DNA from: Natranaeroarchaeum sp042663585
GTDB taxonomy: Archaea; Halobacteriota; Halobacteria; Halobacteriales; Natronoarchaeaceae
Direction of reading: 5' to 3'
Length of the DNA: 64,000 bases
Assembly: GCF_042663585.1 (NCBI RefSeq)
Contig: NZ_JBHTAN010000006.1
Span: forward strand, 1,550,001-1,614,000
A program made the position numbers and the translations under genes. Shown piece after piece: positions 17,131 through 25,660 of this stretch. The notes under the pieces are model-generated. The model was not told the DNA's origin. It did not search any database and was given only the letters and a program-made list of their open reading frames with translations. Positions within the stretch are counted from its first letter, which is position 1. Each line of letters opens with the position of its first letter.

Positions 17131-17838
17131 ATGTCCGATCTTCCGGACGAGTTCAACTGCACGATAACGGACTGGGAGTACATCTACAGCCTCTGTCGCG
17201 AGGTCAGCGAGGACATCAAGGCCGCGGAGTTCGAACCGGACGTGGTTGTCGCGCTGGCCCGCGGTGGCTGGTTCGCCGGCCGATGTCTCTGTGACTTCCT
17301 CGGGCTTGACGACCTCGCCAGTCTGAAGATGGAACATTACGTCGGCACCGGAGAGAAAGCCGACGAGCCGCAGGTCCGCTATCCGATGCCCGAGGGCAGT
17401 GTCGAGGGCAAGGACGTGTTGATCATCGACGACATCGCCGACACCGGCGGCTCGATCATGCGCGCCGAGGAGTACGTCACCGAGCGCAACCCCGGCGAGG
17501 TCCGCACGGCGACGCTTCAGCTACTGGGCACCAGCGAGTTCCAGCCGGACTTCGTCGGCGAGCAACTCGAAGAATGGGCGTGGGTCGTCTACCCGTGGAA
17601 CTTCATCGAGGACATGATCGATCTGCTCACTGGCGTCATGGAGAAAGCCGATCAGGAGACCTTCGACGAGGATGCACTACGCCACTACCTCGCTGCGTAC
17701 CACGGGGTGGATCGGATCGAAATGGAGATCGCCCAGCCCGGACGCCTCGACGAGGTCCTCACCGAGATGGAGCGCCGGGACGAGATCGAACACGCCGGAA
17801 CGGCTGACGGGGGGGAGGACCGCTGGCGACTGGCCTGA
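17131..17838 (+). CDS. Phosphoribosyltransferase family protein (Gpt/HPRT-like)
   Basis: This is a 235-residue protein. The type I phosphoribosyltransferase PRPP-binding loop is clear as VLIIDDIADTGGSI near residue 96, and an earlier loop VVALARGGWFAGR near 37 binds pyrophosphate in relatives. The C-terminal 60 residues extend past the core. The family moves phosphoribosyl groups to purine bases; purine salvage is likely but the base is not resolved by sequence. GGTGAT lies just before the ATG and fits a ribosome-binding site, deciding 17131 over an ATG at 17122. It converges with scpA, three bases between stops. Confidence 0.85.
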   Translation: MSDLPDEFNCTITDWEYIYSLCREVSEDIKAAEFEPDVVVALARGGWFAGRCLCDFLGLDDLASLKMEHYVGTGEKADEPQVRYPMPEGSVEGKDVLIIDDIADTGGSIMRAEEYVTERNPGEVRTATLQLLGTSEFQPDFVGEQLEEWAWVVYPWNFIEDMIDLLTGVMEKADQETFDEDALRHYLAAYHGVDRIEMEIAQPGRLDEVLTEMERRDEIEHAGTADGGEDRWRLA

Positions 17839-17841
17839 GTC

Positions 17842-18729
17842 TCAGTCCGCCACCGCTTCTTCGCTTCCCCGCGCCGCGTTCGGATCTCTCACCCACAGAT
17901 CCCCGAAGAGTTCGTCCTGCTGTAGTCGGACGTGTCCGCGGTTCGCCAGGAACAGTAGTGAGAGATACGTCATCACGCGGCTCCCGCCAGCCGTCGCAAT
18001 CTCGGCGTAGAGCACCTCGGCACGGCCCGCCTCGTACTGCTCGCGCAGGACGCCGTGGACGTCCTCGATGACCGTCTCGATGTCCTCGCCGTGGGTGTTG
18101 CTTGTCACGTCGGCCTCCGTCGGCTCCTCGTCGGCGCGGAAGTCGTCGCCGGAGTGGTAATCGAGCGTCTGGGTACCGCGCTGGAACCCCTGTGGGGAAC
18201 CGCTGGTGTCGTACTCGCGGGACTCTTTCCACCACGAATCCCGCTCGGCTTCCCGGAGTTCTCGAACCAGTTCGTCCAGCGTCTCGGGGTTACCACGCGC
18301 GCTCTTCCGGTCGAGTCGACGCTCCATCTCGGCTTCCAGTCCCGCGACCGGGTCGACCGCGCCGGACTCCTCGGCGGGGGCTTCCTCGAACGCCGTCTCC
18401 CAGGGCTCGGGCTCTGGGTCGTCTTCCTGCGGGCCGTCCAGCAGTCGGTCGCCCTTCATCCGGAGTAGTACGCTCGCGTAAAAGAGCGCCCGGCCCGAGG
18501 TTCGCAGATCCGCTTGGTCGAGTCGGTCGAGATACTTGTCGGTGACCGCGACGATGTCGATATCCCACGGATCTATCTCGCCGTCCTCTGCCATCCCGAC
18601 GAGCAGTTCGACCGGTTCGACCTCCTCGTCACTCTCGTCGCCAGTCAGCGCCTCCGGCGGACCGGACTCGCCCGCCCCCGAGTCGTGACCGGTGATGTCC
18701 AGCGGGATGTCCTCCTCAGTCATCCGCAC
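17842..18729 (-). CDS. scpA: Segregation and condensation protein A (kleisin)
   Basis: This 295-residue kleisin bridges the two heads of Smc and so helps compact and segregate chromosomes. Hallmarks include EPVELLVGMAEDGEIDPWDIDIVAVTDKYL-type sequence at about residues 36-70 and a C-terminal winged-helix end (VMTYLSLLFLANRGHVRLQQDELFGDLWV). A middle acidic insertion of about 120 residues is larger than in bacteria. It overlaps the 3' end of smc by 14 bases (8 if the ATG at 18723 is used), so the two are translationally coupled. No scpB gene is adjacent. The N-terminal sequence before residue 30 is acidic and poorly conserved. Confidence 0.9.
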   Translation of the reverse strand: MRMTEEDIPLDITGHDSGAGESGPPEALTGDESDEEVEPVELLVGMAEDGEIDPWDIDIVAVTDKYLDRLDQADLRTSGRALFYASVLLRMKGDRLLDGPQEDDPEPEPWETAFEEAPAEESGAVDPVAGLEAEMERRLDRKSARGNPETLDELVRELREAERDSWWKESREYDTSGSPQGFQRGTQTLDYHSGDDFRADEEPTEADVTSNTHGEDIETVIEDVHGVLREQYEAGRAEVLYAEIATAGGSRVMTYLSLLFLANRGHVRLQQDELFGDLWVRDPNAARGSEEAVAD

Positions 18730-21700
18730 TCACCTCGGTGTCACCATCTAGCTCGCCGAGTTGGATTCCGGTGACCGCGCTGACGTTGTCGTCCTGCATC
18801 GTGACACCGATGGCGCGTTCGGAGCGGTCGAGCATGGCCGAGCGGTGCGAGACGACGATAAACTGCGCGTCACCTGCGAGTTCGTCGACCAACTCGCCGA
18901 CCCGCTCGGCGTTCGCGGCGTCGAGGAAGGCGTCGACTTCGTCGAGCGCGTAGAACGGTGCGGGGTTGAACCGCTGGATGGCGAAGATAAAGGCGAGTGC
19001 GGTCAGGGACTTCTCGCCCCCCGACATCGAGTCGAGGCGCTGGATCGGCTTGTCGGCCGGTTCGGCCTTCATCGTCATCCCGCCGTCGAACGGATCAGTC
19101 TCGTCCTCCAGATGGAGGGTGCCGGTGCCGTTCGAGAGCCGACTGAAGATGTCCTGGAACTCCCGGTCGATTGCCTCGTAGGCGTCCATAAAGGTCGCCT
19201 TCTTCTGGGCTTCGTAGGAGTCGATGCGCTCTTCGATCCCGTCGCGTTCCTCGACCAGCGTCTCCCTGCCATCCTGTAGTTCGTCGAGTGCGGCCTCCAC
19301 GTCGTCGTACTCCTCGATGGCCAGCATGTTGACTGGCTCCAGCGCCTCCATCTCGGCTTCGAGTCGGTCCACAGTCTCGGTCACTTCGTCGTGGTCGGGG
19401 ATATCCTCGGGGTCGTACTCGCCGACCGCCGCTTCGAGTTCGTCGATCTCCCAGTCGAGGCGTTCTGCGGCCTCGCGTTTCTCCGAAAGCTTGCTCTCGA
19501 CGCGGGTCACGTCGTCGGCCCGCTCGTCGCGCGCCGACTTCGCTTCCCGGAGTTCGTCTTTGAGGTCTTCGCGTTCGTCTTTGAGGTCGGCGAGTTCGTC
19601 CTCGAGTTCGAGGACCTCCTGACGCTTCGCTTCGAGCGCGCTCTCTTTGTCCTCGATGCGCTCCTCGTACTCGGCGATGTCCTCTTGGCACTCGGCTTTG
19701 CGGTTCTGTGCCGTCTCGACGGTCTCCTGAAGCTCCTCGATGGCGTCTTCGGTGTACCCTTTCTCTAGCTGGTACTCGTTGAGGTCGGCGTCGAGGTCGT
19801 CTCGCTGATCCTCCAGGTCGTCGATGTCGGCTTCGATCGCCTCGATCTCGGCGGTCAGTTCCGGGATCCGCGAATCCGCTAGCTCGGTCTCCAGGTCGTC
19901 GATGTCGGCCTCGATCTCGGCCAGTTCGGTCTCCTGCTCGTCGATCCCGCTTTCGATCTCGGTCATCCGCTCGTCGACGGACTCCCGCTCGCCGCGGAGT
20001 TCGTCGAGACGGTCTTCCTTGCGCTCGATTTCGGCCCGCGTCTCCTCGATTTCGGCCTCGGTCGATTCGATCTTCGTCTCGATCGAGCGGACCTGATCGG
20101 CCGCTTTCGTCTGTCGATCCCGGGCATCGTCGAGGCGCTCTTCGACTGACTGGACGTCCTCTTTGAGCGAGGCACGCTCGTCCTGCAGTCGATTGATCTC
20201 CTCTGCGACCCGCTCTAGCTGTCCTTTGCCGCTCTTTGTGAACGAGTACCGCGAACCGCTCGTCGAGCCACCGGTCATCGCGCCGCTCTTTTCGACCAGT
20301 TCGCCCGATAGCGTCACCATCCGGTAGTCGCCCATATACTCCCGGGCAGTCTCGATGTCCTCGACGACCAGCGTATCACCGAGCACGTACGAGAAGATGC
20401 CCGAGTAGTCCGAATCGAAGTCGACGAGATTGTACGCGAAGTCGACGACGCCCGGATCCGACGGTTTCGAGGGCAGACTTCGACTGTGCATCTCCGTCAT
20501 CGGGAGGAACGTCGCCCGCCCCGCGTTGCGCGATTTGAGATAGTCGATACACTGCTGGCCGATGCCGTCGTCGTCGACGACGACGTTCGCCAGCCGACCG
20601 CCTGCCGCAGTTTCACACGCCGTCGTGTACTCTTTGGCGACGCCGCCGAGTTGGCCGACCGTGCCGTGAACCCCGTCGAGGTCGCCGTTGAGAATCGTCG
20701 AGACGGCGCGGCCGTACGAGGAGTCGCCGCTCTCGTCGGCACGGGCTTCGAGTTCGGCGTACTCCTGCTGTTTGGCCTGGATCTCGTCTTCGATCTCCGA
20801 GAGCTCTTCCTGCGTCGAGCGTTTCTCCCGTCGCAGGTCGTCGACGACCTCCTGGATGTTCGAGCGGTTGGCCGTCGCCTTCCGCAGTTCGTCCTCCAGA
20901 TCGGCGATCTCGGCTTCTAGCTCCGGGATCCGTTCTTCGGCGTCGTCGAGTTCGCCTTCGAGTTCGGTGATCTCGTTCGAGCGCCGGCGTGCCTCGTCGA
21001 GCAGGCGATCCTTCTCGCGCTGGAGTTCGTTGCGGTCTTCTTTGATCGACTCGCGGGCTTTCTTTCGCTCCGCGAGTTCCTCTTTCAGTTCGTCGAACTC
21101 GGTGTCGATCGCGTCGATTTCGTCTTCGACCTCGGCCAGTTCCGACTCTTTGGCCTGAATATCGGCGGCGATCGAGGATTTCGTGACCTTGGTTTCACGG
21201 ATCTTCCCCTCGAGTTCGTCGATCTCTTCCTGTTTACGATCGATCTGGACGAAGGCCTCGCGACGACTGTTCTCCGCGTCCTCGCGTTTCTCTTCGGTCG
21301 CTTCGATCTTGTCCTCTAACCGGGCGATGTCGCCTTTGAGCCCCTCGATCTCGCTTTTGATCTCTAGCTGCTCGTCCTCGCCTTTGCGCTGGATCTCGGC
21401 GTCCAGATCGTCCAGATCCTCTTCTAGCCTGACGACGCGGCCCTGCCGCTCGTCGAGTTCGCGCTGGAGCGTTTCGAGTTCGGCCTCGAGGTCCTCGATT
21501 TTGCTCTCGACGCCCGCCAGATCCGCGCGTTTGTCCTCCAGCTCCGCGGCCTTGAGATACCCCTCGTACTCCTCTTTTTCGTCGCGGAGGGACTGGTATT
21601 CGAGGGCGGTCTCCCGTTCCTCGCTAAGCTGGTCGAGCCGGGTTTCCTTCTCGTCGATTCGGAGCTGTATCTCGTCGATCTGATCCTCGACGGCTTCGAG

Positions 21701-22300
21701 TTCCTCGAAGGCGTCCTCCTTCTTCGCGTCGAACTCCGCGACACCCGCTATCTCGTCGATGATCTCCCGGCGCTGGTGGGGTGTCATGTTGATGATCTCG
21801 GTCACGTCGCCCTGCATGACGACGTTGTACCCCTCCGGCGTGACGCCGGCCTGTGCGAGCAGGTCCTGAATGTCCGAGAGGTTGACCGATCGACCGTTCA
21901 GATAGTAGTAGGAGTAGTAGTTGTCTTCGGTCTCCTTGACGCGCCGGCGGATCGTGATCTCCTCGATGTCGCCGACGTCTTCGGATCCCGCCGCGTTGAC
22001 GACCTGGTTCCGGACCAGCGTTCCGTCGGAGTTGTCCAGCACGACCTCGACACTGGCTTCCTTGGGTCCGGCCGCGGCCTCGCCGTCCTCGTAACCGGGG
22101 TTGTAGATGAGGTCGGTCAGTTTCTTCGCGCGGATGCCCCGGGCCCGAGCCAGTCCGAGCGCGAACAGTACGGCATCGATGATGTTCGACTTACCGCTAC
22201 CGTTCGGGCCGCTAACGGTCGTGAAGTCCTGATAGAACGGGATCCGCGTCTTCCGGCCGAAGCTCTTGAAGTTGTCTAGTACGAGCTCTTGTATATGCAT
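18716..22300 (-). CDS. smc: Chromosome segregation ATPase Smc
   Basis: This is a full-length 1194-residue Smc ATPase. The N-terminal head has Walker A GPNGSGKSN at residues 31-39. Coiled coils run through about 165-505 and 680-1015. The hinge lies between them, about 520-680 (VHGTVGQLGGVAKEYTTA onward). The C-terminal head holds the ABC signature MSGGEKS at 1092-1098 and Walker B FYALDEVDA at 1116-1124, followed by IVVSHRS. It forms a dimeric ring with ScpA to organise the chromosome. It is cotranscribed with scpA and probably with the short coiled-coil gene upstream, 29 bases away. Confidence 0.96.
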   Translation of the reverse strand: MHIQELVLDNFKSFGRKTRIPFYQDFTTVSGPNGSGKSNIIDAVLFALGLARARGIRAKKLTDLIYNPGYEDGEAAAGPKEASVEVVLDNSDGTLVRNQVVNAAGSEDVGDIEEITIRRRVKETEDNYYSYYYLNGRSVNLSDIQDLLAQAGVTPEGYNVVMQGDVTEIINMTPHQRREIIDEIAGVAEFDAKKEDAFEELEAVEDQIDEIQLRIDEKETRLDQLSEERETALEYQSLRDEKEEYEGYLKAAELEDKRADLAGVESKIEDLEAELETLQRELDERQGRVVRLEEDLDDLDAEIQRKGEDEQLEIKSEIEGLKGDIARLEDKIEATEEKREDAENSRREAFVQIDRKQEEIDELEGKIRETKVTKSSIAADIQAKESELAEVEDEIDAIDTEFDELKEELAERKKARESIKEDRNELQREKDRLLDEARRRSNEITELEGELDDAEERIPELEAEIADLEDELRKATANRSNIQEVVDDLRREKRSTQEELSEIEDEIQAKQQEYAELEARADESGDSSYGRAVSTILNGDLDGVHGTVGQLGGVAKEYTTACETAAGGRLANVVVDDDGIGQQCIDYLKSRNAGRATFLPMTEMHSRSLPSKPSDPGVVDFAYNLVDFDSDYSGIFSYVLGDTLVVEDIETAREYMGDYRMVTLSGELVEKSGAMTGGSTSGSRYSFTKSGKGQLERVAEEINRLQDERASLKEDVQSVEERLDDARDRQTKAADQVRSIETKIESTEAEIEETRAEIERKEDRLDELRGERESVDERMTEIESGIDEQETELAEIEADIDDLETELADSRIPELTAEIEAIEADIDDLEDQRDDLDADLNEYQLEKGYTEDAIEELQETVETAQNRKAECQEDIAEYEERIEDKESALEAKRQEVLELEDELADLKDEREDLKDELREAKSARDERADDVTRVESKLSEKREAAERLDWEIDELEAAVGEYDPEDIPDHDEVTETVDRLEAEMEALEPVNMLAIEEYDDVEAALDELQDGRETLVEERDGIEERIDSYEAQKKATFMDAYEAIDREFQDIFSRLSNGTGTLHLEDETDPFDGGMTMKAEPADKPIQRLDSMSGGEKSLTALAFIFAIQRFNPAPFYALDEVDAFLDAANAERVGELVDELAGDAQFIVVSHRSAMLDRSERAIGVTMQDDNVSAVTGIQLGELDGDTEVSADD

Positions 22301-22329
22301 GATGTATGACGCGGACGTGACGGCCCGGC

Positions 22330-22635
22330 TCAGGCGACGATGATGTCGTCGCCCAGCCCGGAGTCGTCCGGTTCGTCCTCAGCGTCGTCCTGATCCCCCT
22401 TATCGGCTTCGGCTGCGGCTTCTTTGACTTCCTCCGGCGCGGCTTCGGACTCGGGCTTGACCCCATCGTCGTCCCGGTCCGGCGACCCCACAGTGCTCGC
22501 GGGTTCGGGGTCGAGTTCGTTCTCCAGCATCCGGATGCGCTCTTTGGTCTCCACTAGCTCCTCGGTGAGCCCGCGGATCGTCGATTCCAGCTCCGACACC
22601 GTTGCTTCGAGTTCCTCTACACGCTCGTTCGACAT
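22330..22635 (-). CDS. Short coiled-coil acidic protein upstream of smc (DUF7518-like)
   Basis: This is a 101-residue protein. The first 42 residues form a regular heptad coiled coil (MSNERVEELEATVSELESTI...), and the rest is disordered and rich in Glu, Asp and Ala, ending in a conserved-looking GLGDDIIVA. No enzymatic motif is present. Its position just before smc and on the same strand suggests a helper or regulator in the same transcript, but no function is known to me. A TATA-like TTAATATG on the minus strand lies right at the start and is too close to be its own promoter. Confidence 0.7.
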   Translation of the reverse strand: MSNERVEELEATVSELESTIRGLTEELVETKERIRMLENELDPEPASTVGSPDRDDDGVKPESEAAPEEVKEAAAEADKGDQDDAEDEPDDSGLGDDIIVA

Positions 22636-22718
22636 ATTAATGACACGAACGCCCCGGCCTCATAAATCCGCGTCAGACAATGGACAGTTCGTTGATGGGA
22701 ATACGTAGTTCGCGTGCG

Positions 22719-22937
22719 CTACCAGCCGTCCGGGTTGTGTTTCGCCGAGCCATACCCGATCATGATCCCGCCAGTGAACACGAACAGGACGATCCACAGG
22801 GCGTTGTTCAACGTGACGTCCTCGGCGAAGTACAGTATCAGCGAGAAGAAGCCGATACCGAACAGTACCAGTCCGAGCGACTGGAGCTGTGTCGGGGACA
22901 GTCCGAACGGGATATCGGTCGGATTCGAGTCGCTCAT
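22719..22937 (-). CDS. Small two-helix membrane protein
   Basis: This is a 72-residue protein with two hydrophobic segments (about residues 17-35 and 42-60) linked by a short acidic loop, and a short hydrophilic tail NPDGW. The family is not named with certainty. ATG 22937 (MSDSNPTD) is chosen over an in-frame ATG at 22964 because the added residues (MRPALMGFA) do not look like haloarchaeal coding sequence. It lies between the smc cluster and the surface/regulator locus, all on the minus strand. Confidence 0.65.
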   Translation of the reverse strand: MSDSNPTDIPFGLSPTQLQSLGLVLFGIGFFSLILYFAEDVTLNNALWIVLFVFTGGIMIGYGSAKHNPDGW

Positions 22938-23004
22938 AGCGAAACCCATCAGGGCGGGGCGCAAATAGGTTGTGGAAACCGAAACAGCGTAACGGAGCCG
23001 TCAG

Positions 23005-23757
23005 CTACTCCCGACGAACGGAGTACAGCGCGAGCAGACCGAGCGTCGTGAGCGCCGTGGCGAATCCGAAGCCCGGCAGGGAGTTGGAGTCCGGGGTCGA
23101 ACCGGCGGTCGCGCCGGACTCCGCTCCGCTTGTGTCGGGCGTCAACACGACCGAAAACGCCGAGAGGTCGGTCCCGGCGTCCCAGCGCAGGGTGGTGCCA
23201 TCGACTGCATCCGGCCCGGGCGTCGTACTGTCGATCCCGTAGCCTTTCGGCGGAACGACTGTGAAGGTACCGTCGGACTGGTAGCCGCTCGCGAACGGCT
23301 CTTCGAGCGTTAGCTCGTCGCCGTCGGCCTCCGCGAGGGCCGACCAACGAACGGCTAGCGTGACGACGCCGCGTGTCCCCTCGTCGTTCGTCTCGACGCT
23401 GCTGCGCGGATCGCTCACTGCCATCTTCCGGTCGACGTCGGCGTCGGCGCGGGTCGCGATCCGGTCCATCCGGGTCTCGTACTCGTCAAGTAGCTCCTGC
23501 TGACGCCCTGTGTCCGACTGCAGTTCCTCGAACGCCGCCTGCTCGGCGTCGGTCGTCAGATCGAACTCGGTGACGAGTCGCAGCTCCGCATCACCGGACT
23601 CCTCGACATCGACGACGAACGTACTCTCGGCACCGTCATCGGCCGCCGATTGCGCGCCGACTGGGGCGACCGTCGCACCGACCGTCGCTACAGCGACAGC
23701 GACACAGAGTGCCAGTACCCAGACCGGCCGCCGGGTAGAGTCGCTTCCCTTCCTCAT
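23005..23757 (-). CDS. Surface protein with DUF7345-like domain and PGF-CTERM anchor
   Basis: This is a 250-residue exported protein. Residues 1-36 are a signal peptide ending near VGAQSA. Residues 45-205 form a domain that is also found in the membrane-anchored regulator at 25661: both have GVVT...RW, then a run leading to PP.GY. After a Ser/Gly/Thr linker the C-terminus is PGFGFATALTTLGLLALY followed by RRE, which matches the PGF-CTERM tripartite sorting signal. Such proteins are processed by archaeosortase A and linked to a membrane lipid. A role as a surface sensor or decoy is inference from the shared domain. Confidence 0.78.
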   Translation of the reverse strand: MRKGSDSTRRPVWVLALCVAVAVATVGATVAPVGAQSAADDGAESTFVVDVEESGDAELRLVTEFDLTTDAEQAAFEELQSDTGRQQELLDEYETRMDRIATRADADVDRKMAVSDPRSSVETNDEGTRGVVTLAVRWSALAEADGDELTLEEPFASGYQSDGTFTVVPPKGYGIDSTTPGPDAVDGTTLRWDAGTDLSAFSVVLTPDTSGAESGATAGSTPDSNSLPGFGFATALTTLGLLALYSVRRE

Positions 23758-23820
23758 TGTTGCCCGATTGTGCTACCGGTCCATCGGCCACACTCTGTGT
23801 CCGATCCCGGAGCCGGAGCG

Positions 23821-25479
23821 TTACTCTTCGTCATCGTCGTCGTCAGTCTCTTCCTCGTCATCTTCTTCATCATCTTCTTCGTCGTCCTCATCGTCGTCAT
23901 CGGATTCTTCCCCGTCTTCGTCGTCCGCTTCCTCTGCCTCGTCTGCTTCGTCTTCGGCGTCTTCGGCGTCTTCGTCTTCGGCGTCTTCGCCCTCGTCGTC
24001 GACGACGGTGAGCGTCCCGTCGACGAGTGCGTACTCGTTCTCGAACTCTAGTTCACCGCGCTCGACTTCGAGGCCGAACTCCCCGTCTGCGGGGAGCTGG
24101 ACGGTGACTTTTCCGTCGGCGTCGGTCGTTCCGACTTGCTGGTCGTCGAGTTCGACCGTCGCGTCACTGACCGGCTGATCGTTGTACGTGGCAGTCAGCG
24201 TCGCCGTTCCGTCATCGTTGCTCGTCAGACTGACATCGAGTGTCCCCTCCTCAGCCTCGTCGTCATCGTTGCCGCTCAGATCGAACTCGATTTTGGCGTC
24301 CGCGTCGCCCTGTTCGACCTCGAACTCCGAGTCCTCGTAGACAGTGACAACGAGTGTGCCGTCGGCACCGGTCGTGCCGACGACCCCATCCTCGCCCTCG
24401 ACATCGACGTCAGGGGCGGGTTCGCCGTCGACGAGCACCAACAGCGTGATCTGCTCGCCGACCGCGGGCGTACCCTCTGCGACGAGTAGGCTCACTTCGA
24501 CTTCCTCGTCGTCTTCCTCAGCGTCGTCCGCATCGTCGGCGTCATCCGCATCCTCGTCCGCTCGTTCGATCTCCTCCTCGAACTCGAACGCCTCGCCGTT
24601 CGAGGCGTCGATCGAGACCTCGGCCTCGCCGCTCTCGCCGCTCTGGCTGCCGCGAAGCTCGAACTCGAACTCGTAGACGCCGTCGTCGGTATCGATCTCG
24701 GTGTCGACGAGCCGCCACGTACCGTCGGTCTCATTCAGCAGGCCGCGTGCGGTGTCGAGCGCCTCGGATTGGCTCACCTGTATCGAGCCGTCACCGGTTC
24801 GCGGCCGCTCGAACTCGCGCGAGCGGTCGCCGTCCTCGTTCTCGACCTCGATTTCGAGGCCGTTCTCGACCTCGACCGAGAACTCGCCGCTCTGTTCGCC
24901 AGTGAACTGCTGGAACAGGGCCGTCGCGCCCGAGCCTGTGACGGCTCTGACGTCGGCTCTGGCTTCGTCGAACTGGCTCTGGGTAGTCCCCTCAGCGGCC
25001 AGATCAACCTCGTCGACCTCGGTGGCGCGCTCTTCGACGCGGTCGAGAGCGGCTTGGACGTTGCTTGCCTGCCCGTTGAGCACAGCGATCCGCTGGGCGT
25101 AGCGCTCGCGGGTTATCTCGCCACTCCGGTAGGCCTCGGTCGCGGTCTCGTACTCCGAGCGGATCGTGGCCGCACGGTCACGCAACGTCTCCGTCCGCTC
25201 GGCGACGCTGGTGACGCGTTCGGTCTCGTCCCCGCTCTCGTACTCGATCTCGAAGGCGACGTTTTCGAACTCCGTTTGAACCTCGCCGTTCGTCGCGGCC
25301 ACGACGGTACTCAGCTGTCCGCCGACGCTCGCGTTCGTCCGGTCCGCCGTCTCGTCGGTCGATTCTTCCTGTATCGCTTGTGCATTCGTCGCGCCGCCGA
25401 CCGCTGTTACGGGGGCCACCATCCCCACGCACAGCAGTAGCGTGACCGCGACCACTGTCGTAGTTCGTAGCTTCGTCAT
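23821..25479 (-). CDS. Secreted helical surface protein with Ig-like domains and acidic tail (DUF7096-like)
   Basis: This is a 552-residue exported protein. Residues 1-27 are a signal peptide. Residues 50-190 form a helical domain with heptad character; its sequence resembles the protein at 51495. Residues 195-290 look PepSY-like (SEALDTARGLLNETDGTWRL). Two short Ig/carboxypeptidase-regulatory-like beta domains follow (EGTPAVGEQITLLVLVDG and NDQPVSDATVELDDQQVG). The last 60 residues are almost only Asp and Glu. No C-terminal sorting signal or membrane helix is present, so the mode of attachment is unclear. It is transcribed divergently from the membrane regulator at 25661 across a 181-base region with a repeated motif. 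Confidence 0.75.
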   Translation of the reverse strand: MTKLRTTTVVAVTLLLCVGMVAPVTAVGGATNAQAIQEESTDETADRTNASVGGQLSTVVAATNGEVQTEFENVAFEIEYESGDETERVTSVAERTETLRDRAATIRSEYETATEAYRSGEITRERYAQRIAVLNGQASNVQAALDRVEERATEVDEVDLAAEGTTQSQFDEARADVRAVTGSGATALFQQFTGEQSGEFSVEVENGLEIEVENEDGDRSREFERPRTGDGSIQVSQSEALDTARGLLNETDGTWRLVDTEIDTDDGVYEFEFELRGSQSGESGEAEVSIDASNGEAFEFEEEIERADEDADDADDADDAEEDDEEVEVSLLVAEGTPAVGEQITLLVLVDGEPAPDVDVEGEDGVVGTTGADGTLVVTVYEDSEFEVEQGDADAKIEFDLSGNDDDEAEEGTLDVSLTSNDDGTATLTATYNDQPVSDATVELDDQQVGTTDADGKVTVQLPADGEFGLEVERGELEFENEYALVDGTLTVVDDEGEDAEDEDAEDAEDEADEAEEADDEDGEESDDDDEDDEEDDEEDDEEETDDDDDEE

Positions 25480-25499
25480 CAGTTACTGCCAAGACCCCT

Positions 25500-25512
25500 A
25501 ACATGATAAGAT
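25500..25512 (-). promoter_or_regulatory. Possible TATA box of the gene at 25479
   Basis: On the minus strand ATCTTATCATGTT sits about 27 bases before ATG 25479. It is weaker than most TATA boxes in this window. Confidence 0.4.
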
Positions 25513-25550
25513 GGTGATATAGTTGCGGCAGTTCCTACTCGCTTTCGGAC

Positions 25551-25598
25551 GTTTGCAGATCATTGCAGCCGTTTGCAGCCGTTTTTGCGGCGGTTTGC
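25551..25598. repeat. Operator-like array of GTTTGC motifs between divergent genes
   Basis: GTTTGC occurs at 25551, 25571 and 25593, spaced 20 and 22 bases, close to two DNA helical turns. Related TTGCAGCC (25563) and GTTTTTGCGG (25581) copies lie between them. The array sits upstream of both the surface-protein gene (minus) and the membrane winged-helix gene (plus), so binding by that regulator is a reasonable guess. Confidence 0.45.
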
Positions 25599-25660
25599 GA
25601 CGGTCGGTCGCTGCTCGCCCGAACGATTTATGACTGCCGAACAGCGAGTAGGCGCTATCC

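Noticed and set aside
23821..24000. Short tandem-like repeats resembling a CRISPR or microsatellite
   Set aside because: They are Asp/Glu codon runs of the acidic tail of the surface protein; there are no regular repeats and spacers.
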